DNA from: Thalassia testudinum
Lineage: Eukaryota; Streptophyta; Magnoliopsida; Alismatales; Hydrocharitaceae
Direction: 5' to 3'
Length of the DNA stretch: 64,000 nucleotides
Assembly: GCA_037157565.1 (NCBI GenBank)
Contig: JAZHRO010000013.1
Location: forward strand, 34,848,501 to 34,912,500
How positions within the stretch are numbered: the stretch's first letter is position 1; every line of letters begins with the position of its first letter. Position numbers and translations under genes: made by a program. Below, one piece after another: positions 32,806 through 43,888 of the stretch. A model generated the notes under the pieces. That model ran no database searches. It was not told where the DNA came from and worked only from the letters and a program-made list of their open reading frames with translations.

Positions 32806-34569
32806 TGATGTAAACACATTTACACTACTTCAAATGTCTATTTATGCATGTTCTTAAGCATAGGATTGCATTTCATGATGTAAATATTGCATAACATGCA
32901 TCATCTTGCATTTAGAGTAATTTGAATAAAATTGAGGTTAATTATCTCCTTTTATGTGCTTGGACAGGGCAAACATTTTATCGGGGCCTCAAATCAAAGA
33001 TCCAACCGTATGGATGTGATCAGGGCGACGATTGGAGCTCAACGACTCCAAGATCGTCCTAATCAGGCATTCGTAGCATCAGATAGTGACCGGGGAACCT
33101 TAGAAGATCAAGGGCCAGGATGGTGTAAATCCACACTTCAGATGACAAATCCGACCGCACGGATGAATTCGGATCGACGATCGCAGCCTAACGACACAAA
33201 AATCGAGTCAATCCGACATCCATGGCACCATCTACAACTTCCAGAAGATGGACGGCCAAGATGGTGCCACGTGGTGCCATCTCGGCCGCCCAAACGGCCG
33301 CTTACATTCTATGAAGCCCCCTCACCCGCTCGCTCTCTGCCGTTGGATCTTGATCCAATGGCTGTGGTCAGCCGCGCTTAAAAGCGTCAGCTCGACCATC
33401 CGCGCCTCGTAGCGCAGCGGTCGAGCGCGCTTACTCGAGCGGCGGGTGCGGGTTCGAGCCTCGCCAAACGGTTTTTGAGGCGAGCGGGCACGTTTTTATC
33501 AACCGTCAGATCGCAATCCAATTGCCGTGCGCGCCCGATAGCGTTCACGCACTATTTCACGCGCGGCGTCACGCAGCATCGTACACGCCAGGCGGGAGCG
33601 GCAGCACGCGAAGACGCGTCTTAAGCCATCCGATCTCGCGATCGGACAGCTGAGATTCGGAGGACGTGCGCAAGCGTTGAGCGCGCGAGTAGGCAAGCAG
33701 GCGCGCGCGAGCCGCCCACGACGCCCACGAAGGAGGCTTTAGCGACGGTTTTATCCATCACTAAAGGCCTCTTATTTAATGTTTTAAAGATGTAATGTCC
33801 ATTTTGCCCCCACTCCTTGCAACTATAAAAGGAGACCCCTTCCATACAAAATTCTCATCCCTTCCTTCTCCTCTCTACCTCTCCAAAACTCAAGAGAAGC
33901 TTGTCCTACACTCGGGATGCTTCTCGCGAGATAAAGTCCAAATTTTCGTCCCCCTTCGAAAGTGGATCCCGCGACGACGACGACGTGCTGCTCCATTCCC
34001 GTTCTTCTACTTCGTCCTCCTTCGTCCAGGCGTCGTCCCATCCGGCTCGTCCTCCAAGCGACCGTCGAGGAGGATTTCTCTCTCCCTATTCTTTTTACTG
34101 CTTTCTAGTATAGATTTACTGCTTTCTAGAGTAGTTCTACTCGTCCTCCAAGCGACCGTCGAGGAGGACATTTCTCCCTCCATTCTTTTAATGCTTTCTA
34201 GAGTAAATTTATCGCTTTCTAGTGTAATTGTTTTATGCTTTCTAGTTGTAATGAACAATCTCCTTAATGACAAATTCTTTGTTTATTCTACATCTCATTT
34301 TGATTTCTATGTGTAATAGTCTCTCTCTCTCTTACCCTCTCTCTCTTTTATTTATTATAAATAATTAGATAGTTTTAAATTGAATTACTTCGTGACAAAT
34401 AAAAAGAAACGCATAGTTTTTAAATCAAACGTCCGCCTCCCTGTGTTCGACCCGGAATTTCAATTTTGGCATAAATTTTATTTGTTGAACACGAATTCTT
34501 CGCTTTCAAGCTACAACGACAGGTTTTCTAAAACCAAATATGTTAGCGTAGCGATTCGTACGTTCAACA
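32806..34569 (+). repeat. Element B 3' LTR (1764 bp)
   Basis: Starts TGATGTAAACACA after the polypurine tract and ends ACGTTCAACA. It is nearly identical to 23141-24482 over its last ~1370 bp, with two short extra segments (about 33565 and 33690). TATAAAA is at 33824-33830. The open frame 33795-34316 mirrors the one in the other LTR and is not taken as a gene. Confidence 0.88.
33402..33487 (+). other. tRNA-like segment with Pol III A and B boxes in B 3' LTR
   Basis: A-box-like TAGCGCAGCGG (33410-33420), B box GGTTCGAGCCT (33451-33461) and a TTTTT run at 33472-33476 that could terminate Pol III. Outer CGCCTC and GAGGCG can pair. Not a standard tRNA because no anticodon arm forms. Confidence 0.5.
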
Positions 34570-35301
34570 ACGAACCATTCAGGTTTGTATGAACAGCCTC
34601 TAGATTTATTTCTCTGCATTCGTGCATCTCGCATCATTGATTGTTGGAAGCAAGGTACGCATTCTCTTACTTTGCATTCATATTCTGATCACGCATTGCA
34701 TTTTGAACTTAATTATAAGACCACATAAGTTGTCATGAAACGATTTAACATGTGGTCACATTCTCTGAAAAAGGACTAATCAAAGGAGGAACGTATAAAA
34801 CCCAAGGAGTTGATTTGAGATATTGTGCTGCGGTTCAAAAAAAAAATTCAAATTTTTACGGTGAATGCACACGTGCATGACTGCGCACTAAGTACGCATT
34901 TAGACACTCCTAGGTTTTTGAGCTGCTAGGAAAGAACTCTCCTTTCATTGGATACCAAAGTGCTTGAAACTTAAGCTCAGAGGTTTTGTAACTCCAAGGA
35001 GGGGGATACCCTGTCACGGATTTTTTAGGGTAGTTAAGAAGCACCGCGAAAGCACAGCTTCAAAGGAAGGCTTAGACCTACTTGCATCCCTTGATCTTCT
35101 GTCCTTAGAGTACTTTACCATTTGAACTTTAGGGCAGAGTACCTAAGTTCCAATTAGGTCTTCAATAAGGCATTTCGTAGGTCGACAATAGGCACGTAAT
35201 TGTTTGGGAAATTTGTATTGTCATCTACAACTGGACTTAAATCTCAAAGGCTTTAATTGATTAAAGACATAAAAGTCCTTTGGAATTGTGTTTGTTTGTG
35301 T
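34570..35301 (+). other. Leader of right module, 5' end missing
   Basis: Begins abruptly at ACGAACCATT, equivalent to position 18829 of the left leader, so its LTR, primer site and first ~565 bp are absent. The remainder is collinear with 18829-19640, including AGCAAG|GTACGC and GGGGGATACCCTGTCACGGA. Confidence 0.8.
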
Positions 35302-36690
35302 ATGCTTGGTAGGCGATCTTTGAGGAGACAACTTGTGTTTAATTTAGAACCTGAAAGGATCTTTAGGAGAGCCAACCAAGAGAGAAAAGAGATGGCCGAG
35401 GAAAGAGAGAATAGAATTGTGGAAAACCAACGATCTTTGAGAGATTATTTTATCCCTATCAATTAACCTGGCCATACAATGAGAAGACCTGGGGGGGATA
35501 ATCCATATGAAATCAAGAGTAGTACCATATCTTTGTTGCCCTCATTCTATGGTACTTCTAGGGAGGACCCCTACAGGCATTTGGAGGAATTCACCGAGGT
35601 CTATTCCATGGTGAGATTGCAAGGTGTTACTGATGACACCCAAATGCAAATCCTCTTTCCTTTCTCCCTCAAAGATAAGGCGAAGCATTGGTATCACACT
35701 CTAGATGGTAGAGTGGATACTTGGGAAGCCTTAAAGGGAGAATTTTTAAAAATATATTTCCCCATGAGCAAGACTAATCACTACAGGAGGGAAATCATAG
35801 GTTTTGCTCAACAAGATGGAGAACAATTTCATGATGCATGGGAGCGCTTCAAAGATTTATTACGCTTATATCCCCATCATCAAGTGCCAAGATGGCAGCT
35901 TGTAGAAAGGTTCTACACTGGATTAAATGACAAGCACAGGCAAACAGTGGATGGTGCCTGTGCAAGAACCTTTCTCACAAAAACTAAAGATGAGGCTTGG
36001 GATCTTTTTGAGACTTTGAGTGAGAATTCTATCCATCTTAATTCTGCCTATTTGGATAGAAAACACACTCTTATGCAGCGAAAGATGGAGGCAAATGAGG
36101 CTAGGGATACCTAGAATTTGGCCTTTTAGATTCAATTGTTGAACCAAAACATGGAAAGGCTTATGACAAACCCTAGCCAACTCACGCCAAATGCCTCTGC
36201 TTCCCAAGCTTCTGAATGCTCCATTTGCAATGGCAATATGCATGATACTATGGATTGTCATTTGGCCTCCCAATTCCCTGACCTTGTACAAGCGAACCTG
36301 AATGCCGCCCAAGGGTTCCGACCCAGACCTCGTAATGACCCATTTTCAAACATTTATAACGAGGGATGGAGAAATCACCCCAATTTTTCATGGAGACAGG
36401 GGAAGGTCTCTGATTCAAGGAATTACAGACCCTAACCCTTTCAGACTCAACAGTATAATCAACCTCCTATGACTTCCCAACCATCCAAGACTTCTGAGAT
36501 GGATGAGCTTAAAGCCATGCAGGAGAATCAAAGTATGATCATCCAATCTCATGACAAGGCAATCAATGAGATGAAATCACAAATTGGATACCTTGTCGAG
36601 GCCATGAGTAAAAGAGAGACTGGGAAGCTTCTCAGTTCATCTGAGGAGAACCCTAAAGGGAAAGGGGTTATGTTTAGGGAGCAAGCCTAG
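35302..36690 (+). pseudogene. Right-module gag (Athila-type) with zinc knuckle
   Basis: Starts MLGRRSL at ATG 35302, as in element B. The capsid-like core reads TSREDPYRHLEEF, ILFPFSLKDKAKHWYHTL, FLKIYFPMSKTNHYRREI, AWERFKDLLRLYPHHQVP and FETLSENS. A full CX2CX4HX4C zinc knuckle is encoded at 36217-36258, then GWRNHPNFSWR. In-frame stops: TAA 35464, TAG 36112, TAG 36127, TAA 36433, TAG 36688. The same frame continues straight into pol, so gag and pol were one polyprotein frame. Confidence 0.85.
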
Positions 36691-39600
36691 GCGGTGACTA
36701 TTCTGAGGAGTGGGAAAGAAATTTTCAAACCTAATGCTCCTATAGTCCCACCTTCTGAAAAACCATCCACTCCGACTTTCGACCTCACTGGAGAAGAGCA
36801 GCCCAACTCTTCTCCGCTTGAAATCACCTCACTGGAAAAGGTTGTCCCCGTTCCCCCTCTTACCCGACATGACAACCCTTCCACCCAGAGACCGAGAGTG
36901 CCCTTTCCAGAGCACTTATCTAACTCTGGGCAGACTTCTGCTGGCTCATCTGGAGCCAAAGATAGGATGGATGAAATAATGGGGACTTTCAGACAAGTGC
37001 AAATTAATATGCCCTTGCTTGAAGCTATCAGGCAGATTCCATCCTATGCCCGCTTTCTTAAGGACCTATGCATGAAAAAGCAGTAATCAAGGAAACAGGT
37101 CCAATCAAAGGTTATCCTGCCTGATTCTGTTAGCTCAATTATACAACATGGGACACCCCCGAAACTTAAGGACCTAGGAGCCCCATACATCTCAGTGGTC
37201 GTTGGCGACCTACAAATAGATAAGGCTCTGCTTGATCTGGGTGCGGGGGTGAACATCCTTCCGAGCTATGTATATGAACAACTTAGAGGAGGCAATCTGA
37301 AGCCTTCCCCTATAATCCTCCAAGTTGCAGACCATTCTTTGAAGACACCACGAGGCCTGTTGGAAGATGTCCTCGTGAGAGTGGAGGATTTATTTTTTCC
37401 AGTTGACCTTTTAGTACTGGACACTGACCCTACCAACAAACCGACCGAGCCCTCCATCATCTTGGGCCGCCCTTTTCTTGCGACTTCTAATGCTTCAATT
37501 AATTATCACACTGGGGCGTTAAAAATGGGCTTTGAGAACAGGAAAATTTGGCTGAATGTGTTCGATGCTTATAAACAAGCTGGATTTGAGGATTGTTCCC
37601 AAGTTGAGGTGGTAGATGATCTGATTGAAGAGACAACTCCTGCAATTTTATGTGATGACCTCCTTCAGCATGTCATGTTAAATGAGCATTCCCATCTCTT
37701 GGAGGAATGTGAAGGGGATGTGATAGAACTTAAGGAATTGCTTGGAGTTTCTACTGAGTCTCTTTCTCCATCATGTCTGCCTAAGGTAGATCTGCTACCT
37801 GAGATGGGGACTTCTATTATGAAACCCTCAACCATACAAGCCCCCGACCTTAAACTGAAACCCCTCCCTGACTCTCTCAAGTATGTATTCCTTGGGCCAA
37901 ATGATACGCTTCCTGTAATCATCTCATCTGCACTATCTGAAGTGCAAGAGGGAGCCTTGTTAGACTGCTTATCAAGGCACAAGGAAGCCATAGCTTGGAC
38001 GATTGCTGATATTAAGGATATAGACTCTATGCTCTGCATGCATCACATTTATACTGATGATTCCATCAAACCCTTTCGAGACATGCAGAGACGTCTTAAC
38101 CCCAACATGAGGGAAGTGGTTAAAAAGGAGATTCTGAAGTGGTTGGATGTTGGGATCATTTATCCCATCGCAGATAGCAAATGGGTTAGTCCAATACATG
38201 TGGTGCCAAAGAAGGCAGGCTTCATAGTAGAAACAAATGACCAGGGTGAACAAGTGGTGACTAGACCCTCAACAGGTTGGAGGGTCTGCATTGACTACCG
38301 TAAACTGAACATCGCTACCCAGAAGGATCACTTTCCCTTGCCCTTTATTGATCAGATCCTTGAGAGATTGGCAGGGAACAAGTATTTCTGCTTTTTAGAT
38401 GGCTAATCTGGGTACAACTAGGTTGCAGTCTTCCCTGATGATCAGGATAAGACAACTTTCACTAATCCTTATGCCACTTTTGCGTTCAGGTGTATGCCGT
38501 TTGGATTATGTAATGCACCTGCAACTTTCCAGCGGTGTATGATGTCCATTTTCTCAGACATGATTGATGAGTGCGTCGAGGTTTTTATGGATGACTTCAT
38601 TTATGGCTCATCTTTCGACCAATGTCTCCTGCACTTAGAGAATGTGCTGAAGAGATGTAAGGAGGCTGGTTTAGTCCTTAGCTGGGAGAAAAACCAGTTC
38701 ATGGTACAGAAAGGCATTGTACTTGGGCATGTTGTGTCTAAAAGGGGCTTGGAAGTGGATAAGGCTAAAGTTGATTCTATTTCCAAACTTCCATTGCCCA
38801 CGAATGTCAAACAGATTAGATCCTTTCTGGGCCATGCAGGTTTTTATAGGCGATTCATTAAGAATTTCAGCAAAATTTCTAGGCCACTTTGCGACTTATT
38901 GGCGAAAGAATCTTCCTTTGATTTCGATTCAAAGTGTGCCGAGGCTTTTCATACGCTGAAGGAGGCCTTGACCTCTGCGCCTATTCTCCGAGCTCCTGAC
39001 TGGACACTCCCATTTGAGTTGATGTGTGATGCTTCAGATTATGCAGTGGGAGCTGCTCTTGGACAGAGGGTTGAGGGAAAACCACATGTGCTGCATTATG
39101 CTAGTAAGACTTTAACTAAACCACAACAAAACTACACAGACACTGAAAAGGAATTACTTGCTGTAGTTTTTGCTTTGGAGAAGTTTAGGTCTTACCTTCT
39201 TGGATCCAAGGTGGTCATTTTCACTGATCATGCGGTAGTGAAATATCTCATTGCCAAGAAAGATTTTAAGCCACGTTTAATTAGATGGATTCTACTCCTT
39301 CAAGAGTTTGACTTGGAGGTTCGTGAAAAGAAAGGAGTGGAAAATGTAGTGGCTGACCACCTGTCTCGCCTTCCCATTGATGACTCTCAATCTGGAGACA
39401 TCCGCGAGACATTTCCTGATAAAACCCTTATGGCAGTAACACCGACTTCACCTTGGTATGTGGATACAGTTAACTACTTGGTCATTGGAGAAACCCTTAG
39501 CTCTTGGGATGCACAAAAATGGAAGAGATTCATTTCCTATGCTAGATTCTTTCATTGGGAAGAGCCAGAATTATTTCATATTGGACAAGACCAAGTTTGG

Positions 39601-40702
39601 AGACGATGTATGCTTGAAGAAGAGCAACAGAGTGTGTTGAGATTTTGTCATGAGCTTCATTGTGGACACTTTAGTGCTAAGAAAACAGCTTTTAAGGTTC
39701 TCCAGTCTGATTTTTGGTGGCCTTCTTTATTTAAGGATTCCCATTACTTTGTTAAGGCCTGTCTCAGATGTCAACGGACTGGAACAATTGGGAAGCGGAA
39801 TGAGATGCCCCAACACCCTATCCAACCTGTGAAAATTTTTGATGTTTGGGGGATAGACTTCATGGGTCCCTTCCCTTCATCCCATGGATTTGAATATATC
39901 TTGGTGGCAGTGGATTACGTCTCCAAGTGGATAGAGGCCATTCCTACGTGCACAAATGACCACTCTGTGGTCTTGAAATTTGTGAAGGCCAATATCATAT
40001 CTTGCCTTGGCTGCCCCAAGACGATTATAAGTGATGGGGGACCTCATTTCCAGAACCATCATTTCAATCGGCTACTCAGGAGTCTAGGAGTAACTCACAA
40101 GATTGCTACCCCTTATCACCTTCAAACAAGTGGCCAGATTGAAGTCTCAAATAGGGAGCTCAAGAACATTCTAGAAAAGACTGTTAGGTCAGATAGGAAG
40201 GACTGGTCCCAAAAGCTCGATGACGCTTTATGGGCTTATCGAACATCCTACAAAACCCCTTTGGGTGTGCCACTTACCCGTTGAACTTCAACATAGGGCA
40301 CTTTGGGCTATCCGAAGTGTTAACATGGATTTAGAGCAAGCTGGTAAAGCACGCTTACTGGAGTTGACTGAGCTTGAAGAGCTGAGGAATGATGCTTATG
40401 ACACCTCCCAAGCTTATAAAGAGAGAACTAAGGTATGGCATGACAAGTACATCCTTAGAAAGACCTTTGAACCCAACTAACAAGTCTGGCTTTTCAATTC
40501 CAGATTTAAGTTGTTTCCCGGAAAATTGAAATCACGTTGGGATGGGCCTTATATTGTCACCAAAGTATTTCTGCATGGGGCTGTGGAGATCAAGAATCCT
40601 TCCTCTTCAGCACCTCCCTTCACTGTCAATGGCCAACGATTAAAACCTTATGTAACTTTGGATAGCCAGCTGGTTGACAAGGTCACTCTCGAGGAGCCTT
40701 AG
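36691..40702 (+). pseudogene. Right-module pol (protease, RT, RNase H, integrase), Athila-type
   Basis: Same frame as gag to 40284. Protease: DLGAG (37234-37248) then SIILGRPFLATSNA. RT: RRLNPNMREVVKKEI, VCIDYRKLN, FMDD at 38584-38595, with one residue missing after it compared with B. RNase [13 protein letters not shown] and [15 protein letters not shown]. Integrase: zinc finger with [20 protein letters not shown] and the Glu of GQIEVSNRE. Stops: TAA 37084, TAA 38404 (in FLDGYSGYN), TAG 38419. Near 40268 a short deletion removes the segment that aligns with B's [10 protein letters not shown] and shifts frame. The C-terminal part (CHLPVEL to 40702) carries TAA 40478. The last stop is TAG at 40700. 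Confidence 0.9.
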
Positions 40703-42006
40703 CTCCTTTCTTTTCCGCCTCAAGTAATATCTTCCCTTGGTCCTTCTACTTTCAATGAGGACATTGTTTGAACAAGGCATGGGGGGGATAGGACCTGAGG
40801 CATCTGTACATAGCATTTATACATAGTGCATTCATGCATTTAATTTAAATATTCTGCATTGCATACATTTGATTTTTAAAAAAAAAAAAACATTTTACAT
40901 CATTAAGCTTAACTGACTGAGTCCTGCATTCTTAGGCAGACCAGAACTTTAAGTTAGACTATGTTGACTCTAGGTGTCTGACTTTAGAAGCTAAGTTGAA
41001 GTACTAGCTCTAGACATTTAGGGTCCCTTGTGGACTTAAAAACTCAAGTAGGAGTTAAGTTGCAGACCATTCCTCTAGAGGTTGAGGAAGGAAAGCTAGG
41101 GATTAAGTTAAAGGCTAGGTAGTATCTGGTGTCTTTTTCTATCTTTTGGTTTACAGGTCCTCGTAACCAAAGCATCCACAATTCACACACACTTGGTCTT
41201 GTGTAAATAGTGATCACCTTAATTTCTTTCTTGGGGAAAAAATTTTTGGTTCTCTTAGTTCTGACTTAGGAGAAGTTTGAAAGCATAAGTTGATTGGAAG
41301 AGCTCCTGCCACAGGAGAGGTGGAGTACATACTCACCTTGAGGATGTGATGATAACATGTCACCTCCTTGGCACTTGTCTCTTAGGATATCTATCCTACT
41401 GGGGGCATGTAAGCGCATTGTGCGGTTCAGGTACCATGGGTGGCCCTATCTCGAAGAGCCGATTGCCACAGGCCTGAATTCGCTTTAGAAATCCATGGGC
41501 GATACTATCTCGAAGTGTCGATTGCCAGGAGTTCTTGGGGTCGCTATAGGCGATGCTATCTCGAAGCATCGAAAGCCAGGCACCCTTCGAGGTTTGGTGA
41601 TGGGGACAATGAATCTGACACAGATCGTGCTGATAGCTTATCCAAGGTTAAACTTAGAGGAATCAAACAAAAAAATAATAATTAAAAAAAAAGTCTCTTT
41701 CTTACTCTCTTTCCTGGTTGGCAATCAAACCAACCTTAAATAACTTAGACTAATGCATATGCACGGATGCTTTAATCTCTAGGACCAATAAACCCTAGGG
41801 TAGAGTTGGAAATTAGAGAAACCTGTGCCTGCAACTCATCTTTTGCTGACCTAGTCAGTAACTTAGCAATTACTTGGGAACCTTAGGTCTAAAATCTGAA
41901 CTTAACATGTTCTAAAGGAAGGCCGTTGGGTTAGCTAGTCCATTTGAAAAGTTGGGTTGTTGCTTGAATTTGCTAGGGACTAGCAAAAACTAGGCATGGG
42001 GGTATT
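40703..42006 (+). other. Right-module 3' UTR with hairpins and polypurine tract
   Basis: CAATGAGGACATTG (40753-40766) and AGGCATGGGGGGG (40775-40787) lie just after the stop. Three loop-TATCTCGAA hairpins lie at 41442-41460, 41500-41520 and 41551-41571. The hairpin arms TTTGCTAG/CTAGCAAA are at 41969-41987, then the polypurine tract AGGCATGGGGGTA up to the LTR. No envelope-like frame is present. Confidence 0.82.
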
Positions 42007-43888
42007 TGATGAGCTCATATTTGTGGGCTAATTAGTTACTTAAATGCCTCGGAATTAGATTAATATTGGCATATAAATTGCATATAATAAGATGTAAATA
42101 GATTAGTCTAGGTATTCATTTATTTACATATTCCATGCATTGCATTCATACTTAGAATTTATTTAGAGTAGCATGCATTAGAATAGTTAATCTTTTAGGT
42201 TGCATTACATGTATTATTTTATTTCACATTTCTTTTAAGGGTTTGCACATAAATAACCCCTTATTTATTTTCTTTATTTGTTTCTTCTCTAACGACTGCA
42301 TGCAGGAGAGTGCGCAAGCTAAATGCGCAGGCAAAAATCGTGGATCTCTGTTTCCACGATTTGCATCGCTTCTTCTTCAACCAACGCCTGCCTACGCCTA
42401 CACTCCTCTTGCAGCATAAAAGAAGGGTTCCTGCGTCCTTAGTGAGGAGGCCACCACCATCCCAACTCATCACTGTGCAAAGCTCTTAAGCTTCTTCACA
42501 CCATCGCCGCCCCTCAACCATGTGCACAAGACCACATCACCGCGAGCTGGCGGGTTAACAGACCATCGCGCCATCAGTGGTCTATGCAACTTACTGCGAG
42601 CGTGTGCCTGAAGGCCACACAGTTTTCACCAGCCACCACTGCCAGCAAAGACCTCCAGCAACCATTCACGCTCATTTAAGATGTCTGGGAAAGTTCCCAG
42701 ACGTCTGATCTCCTGAGAGTACCATCTCCATCTTCTTCCTCTTTTTGTTCTCTATTTCCTTTCCACCAAAAAGAACCCATCACTGTCAGCCGTTACCTCC
42801 TACCCTCGCCCGTGCCCGCACACTCACGCACAGGCCATCACTCGCTCCTCCACCTCCGCACACTTTTAGCAGCAGCTGAGAGTTGCCACCCTCCCAGCGT
42901 GCAACCCAGTGCGCCCGCCTATCCGTGCGCGGCTACACAGCCTGCGCAAACTCCCCTCGCCTGCAGCTTGCAGTGTTCAGCAGCAGCATCTGCACAGCAG
43001 TGCATGCTCCTTCACCAGCTTCCCCGCACGCACCTGCGTGCCACCTGCAGTAGTGTCGTTCCCGTGCGCCCACCCCTTCAGCGCACGTCGCCTCTGCTCC
43101 CCTTTGCGTGCCAGCACCTTCGCACATCCTTTAGTGCCTCGCTGACCTTCGCAGCGCCTTCTCCTGTAGCTGTGCGCATCACCTGCACGCTCCCGCGCAC
43201 AGCGACAGACGCACCTTCCCCTCCGCGTGCGTGCCGCCTCTAGTGCCCTTGCGTGCAGTCTGCAGCGCTCGCGCGTGCCTGTGAGTGACCGCGCGTGCTC
43301 GTGTGTGCCCACGAGAGAAGCGCCGCGCCATCGTCCTCAGCAGTTGCAGCCACTGCCTGAAACCACCCTTCGCCAGAGCTCCGTCCGGCCGACTTCAACC
43401 ATCTCGCAACCTGCCACCACCACCACCGCGAAGCCCTCGCTCTGGCAACCTAATCCCAGATGGGTTCCTCGAATGAACCTCTCTCCTGTGCGCGAGGAGG
43501 AGAGAGGTAGAATCCTCTATTTTTGGTGGTATTAGTATTAACATTTCATGCCATTGACATAAAAACGATTTTCGATTTATTATTATTTTATTGTGGTGAT
43601 TTTATACAAAGAACCTCCTTTCTCGTAAATGCAAAATCAGCATGTTCAATTTTTTTTATCTTAATTGAAAAGCGATTTTGGCTTGATTTCTTGACGAAAT
43701 TAATAGTGAACATTGGTTTTTAACCCTGGCGAGTTTAAATAGGCCATTGCCTCCCTGTGGATACGACATGCTCCTAATTAAGTGGTTATTTTAATTGTTG
43801 GTTAGTCGATTTTTCCACTACTTACATACTACAACAATGCGTTATTTCATTAGCGAAACTTAATCGAAAGCAGAAAATCATCTCGTCA
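42007..43888 (+). repeat. Athila complex 3' LTR (1882 bp)
   Basis: Mate of 16402-18264, starting TGATGAGCTC and ending CATCTCGTCA. It contains the same hairpin at 42679-42706, with AGATGTCTGGGAA opposite TTCCCAGACGTCT. Confidence 0.9.

Larger units (their letters stand above)
22773..34569 (+). mobile_element. Nested Athila-type element B
   Basis: LTR, tRNA-Asp-like primer site, leader, gag, pol and 3' UTR, polypurine tract and 3' LTR are all present in order. The 3' LTR is directly followed by the leader of the right module of the outer element, starting mid-leader (ACGAACCATT). No target duplication joins its two ends, consistent with the hybrid 5' LTR. Gag-pol carries ten in-frame stops and at least three frame breaks. 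Confidence 0.85.
16402..43888 (+). mobile_element. Athila-type Ty3/gypsy complex, 27.5 kb, two internal modules plus nested element
   Basis: The outer LTRs (16402-18264 and 42007-43888) are clear mates, differing at a few percent of sites where compared, and are flanked by CCAAG on both sides. The primer site after the 5' LTR resembles tRNA-Asp, as in the Athila lineage. The interior is not a simple element. It has leader, unknown ORF and 3' UTR (18265-22772), then a hybrid LTR and a second element (22773-34569), then a second leader, gag-pol and 3' UTR (34570-42006). Duplicate leader and 3' UTR show that two related elements were joined, either by recombination between copies or by template switching before integration. 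Host repeat R is interrupted by it. Confidence 0.85.

Noticed and set aside
40703..42006. Envelope-like ORF after pol, as in some Athila elements
   Set aside because: Only about 1.3 kb of non-coding sequence is present in each module and no frame with signal or transmembrane pattern is kept among them.
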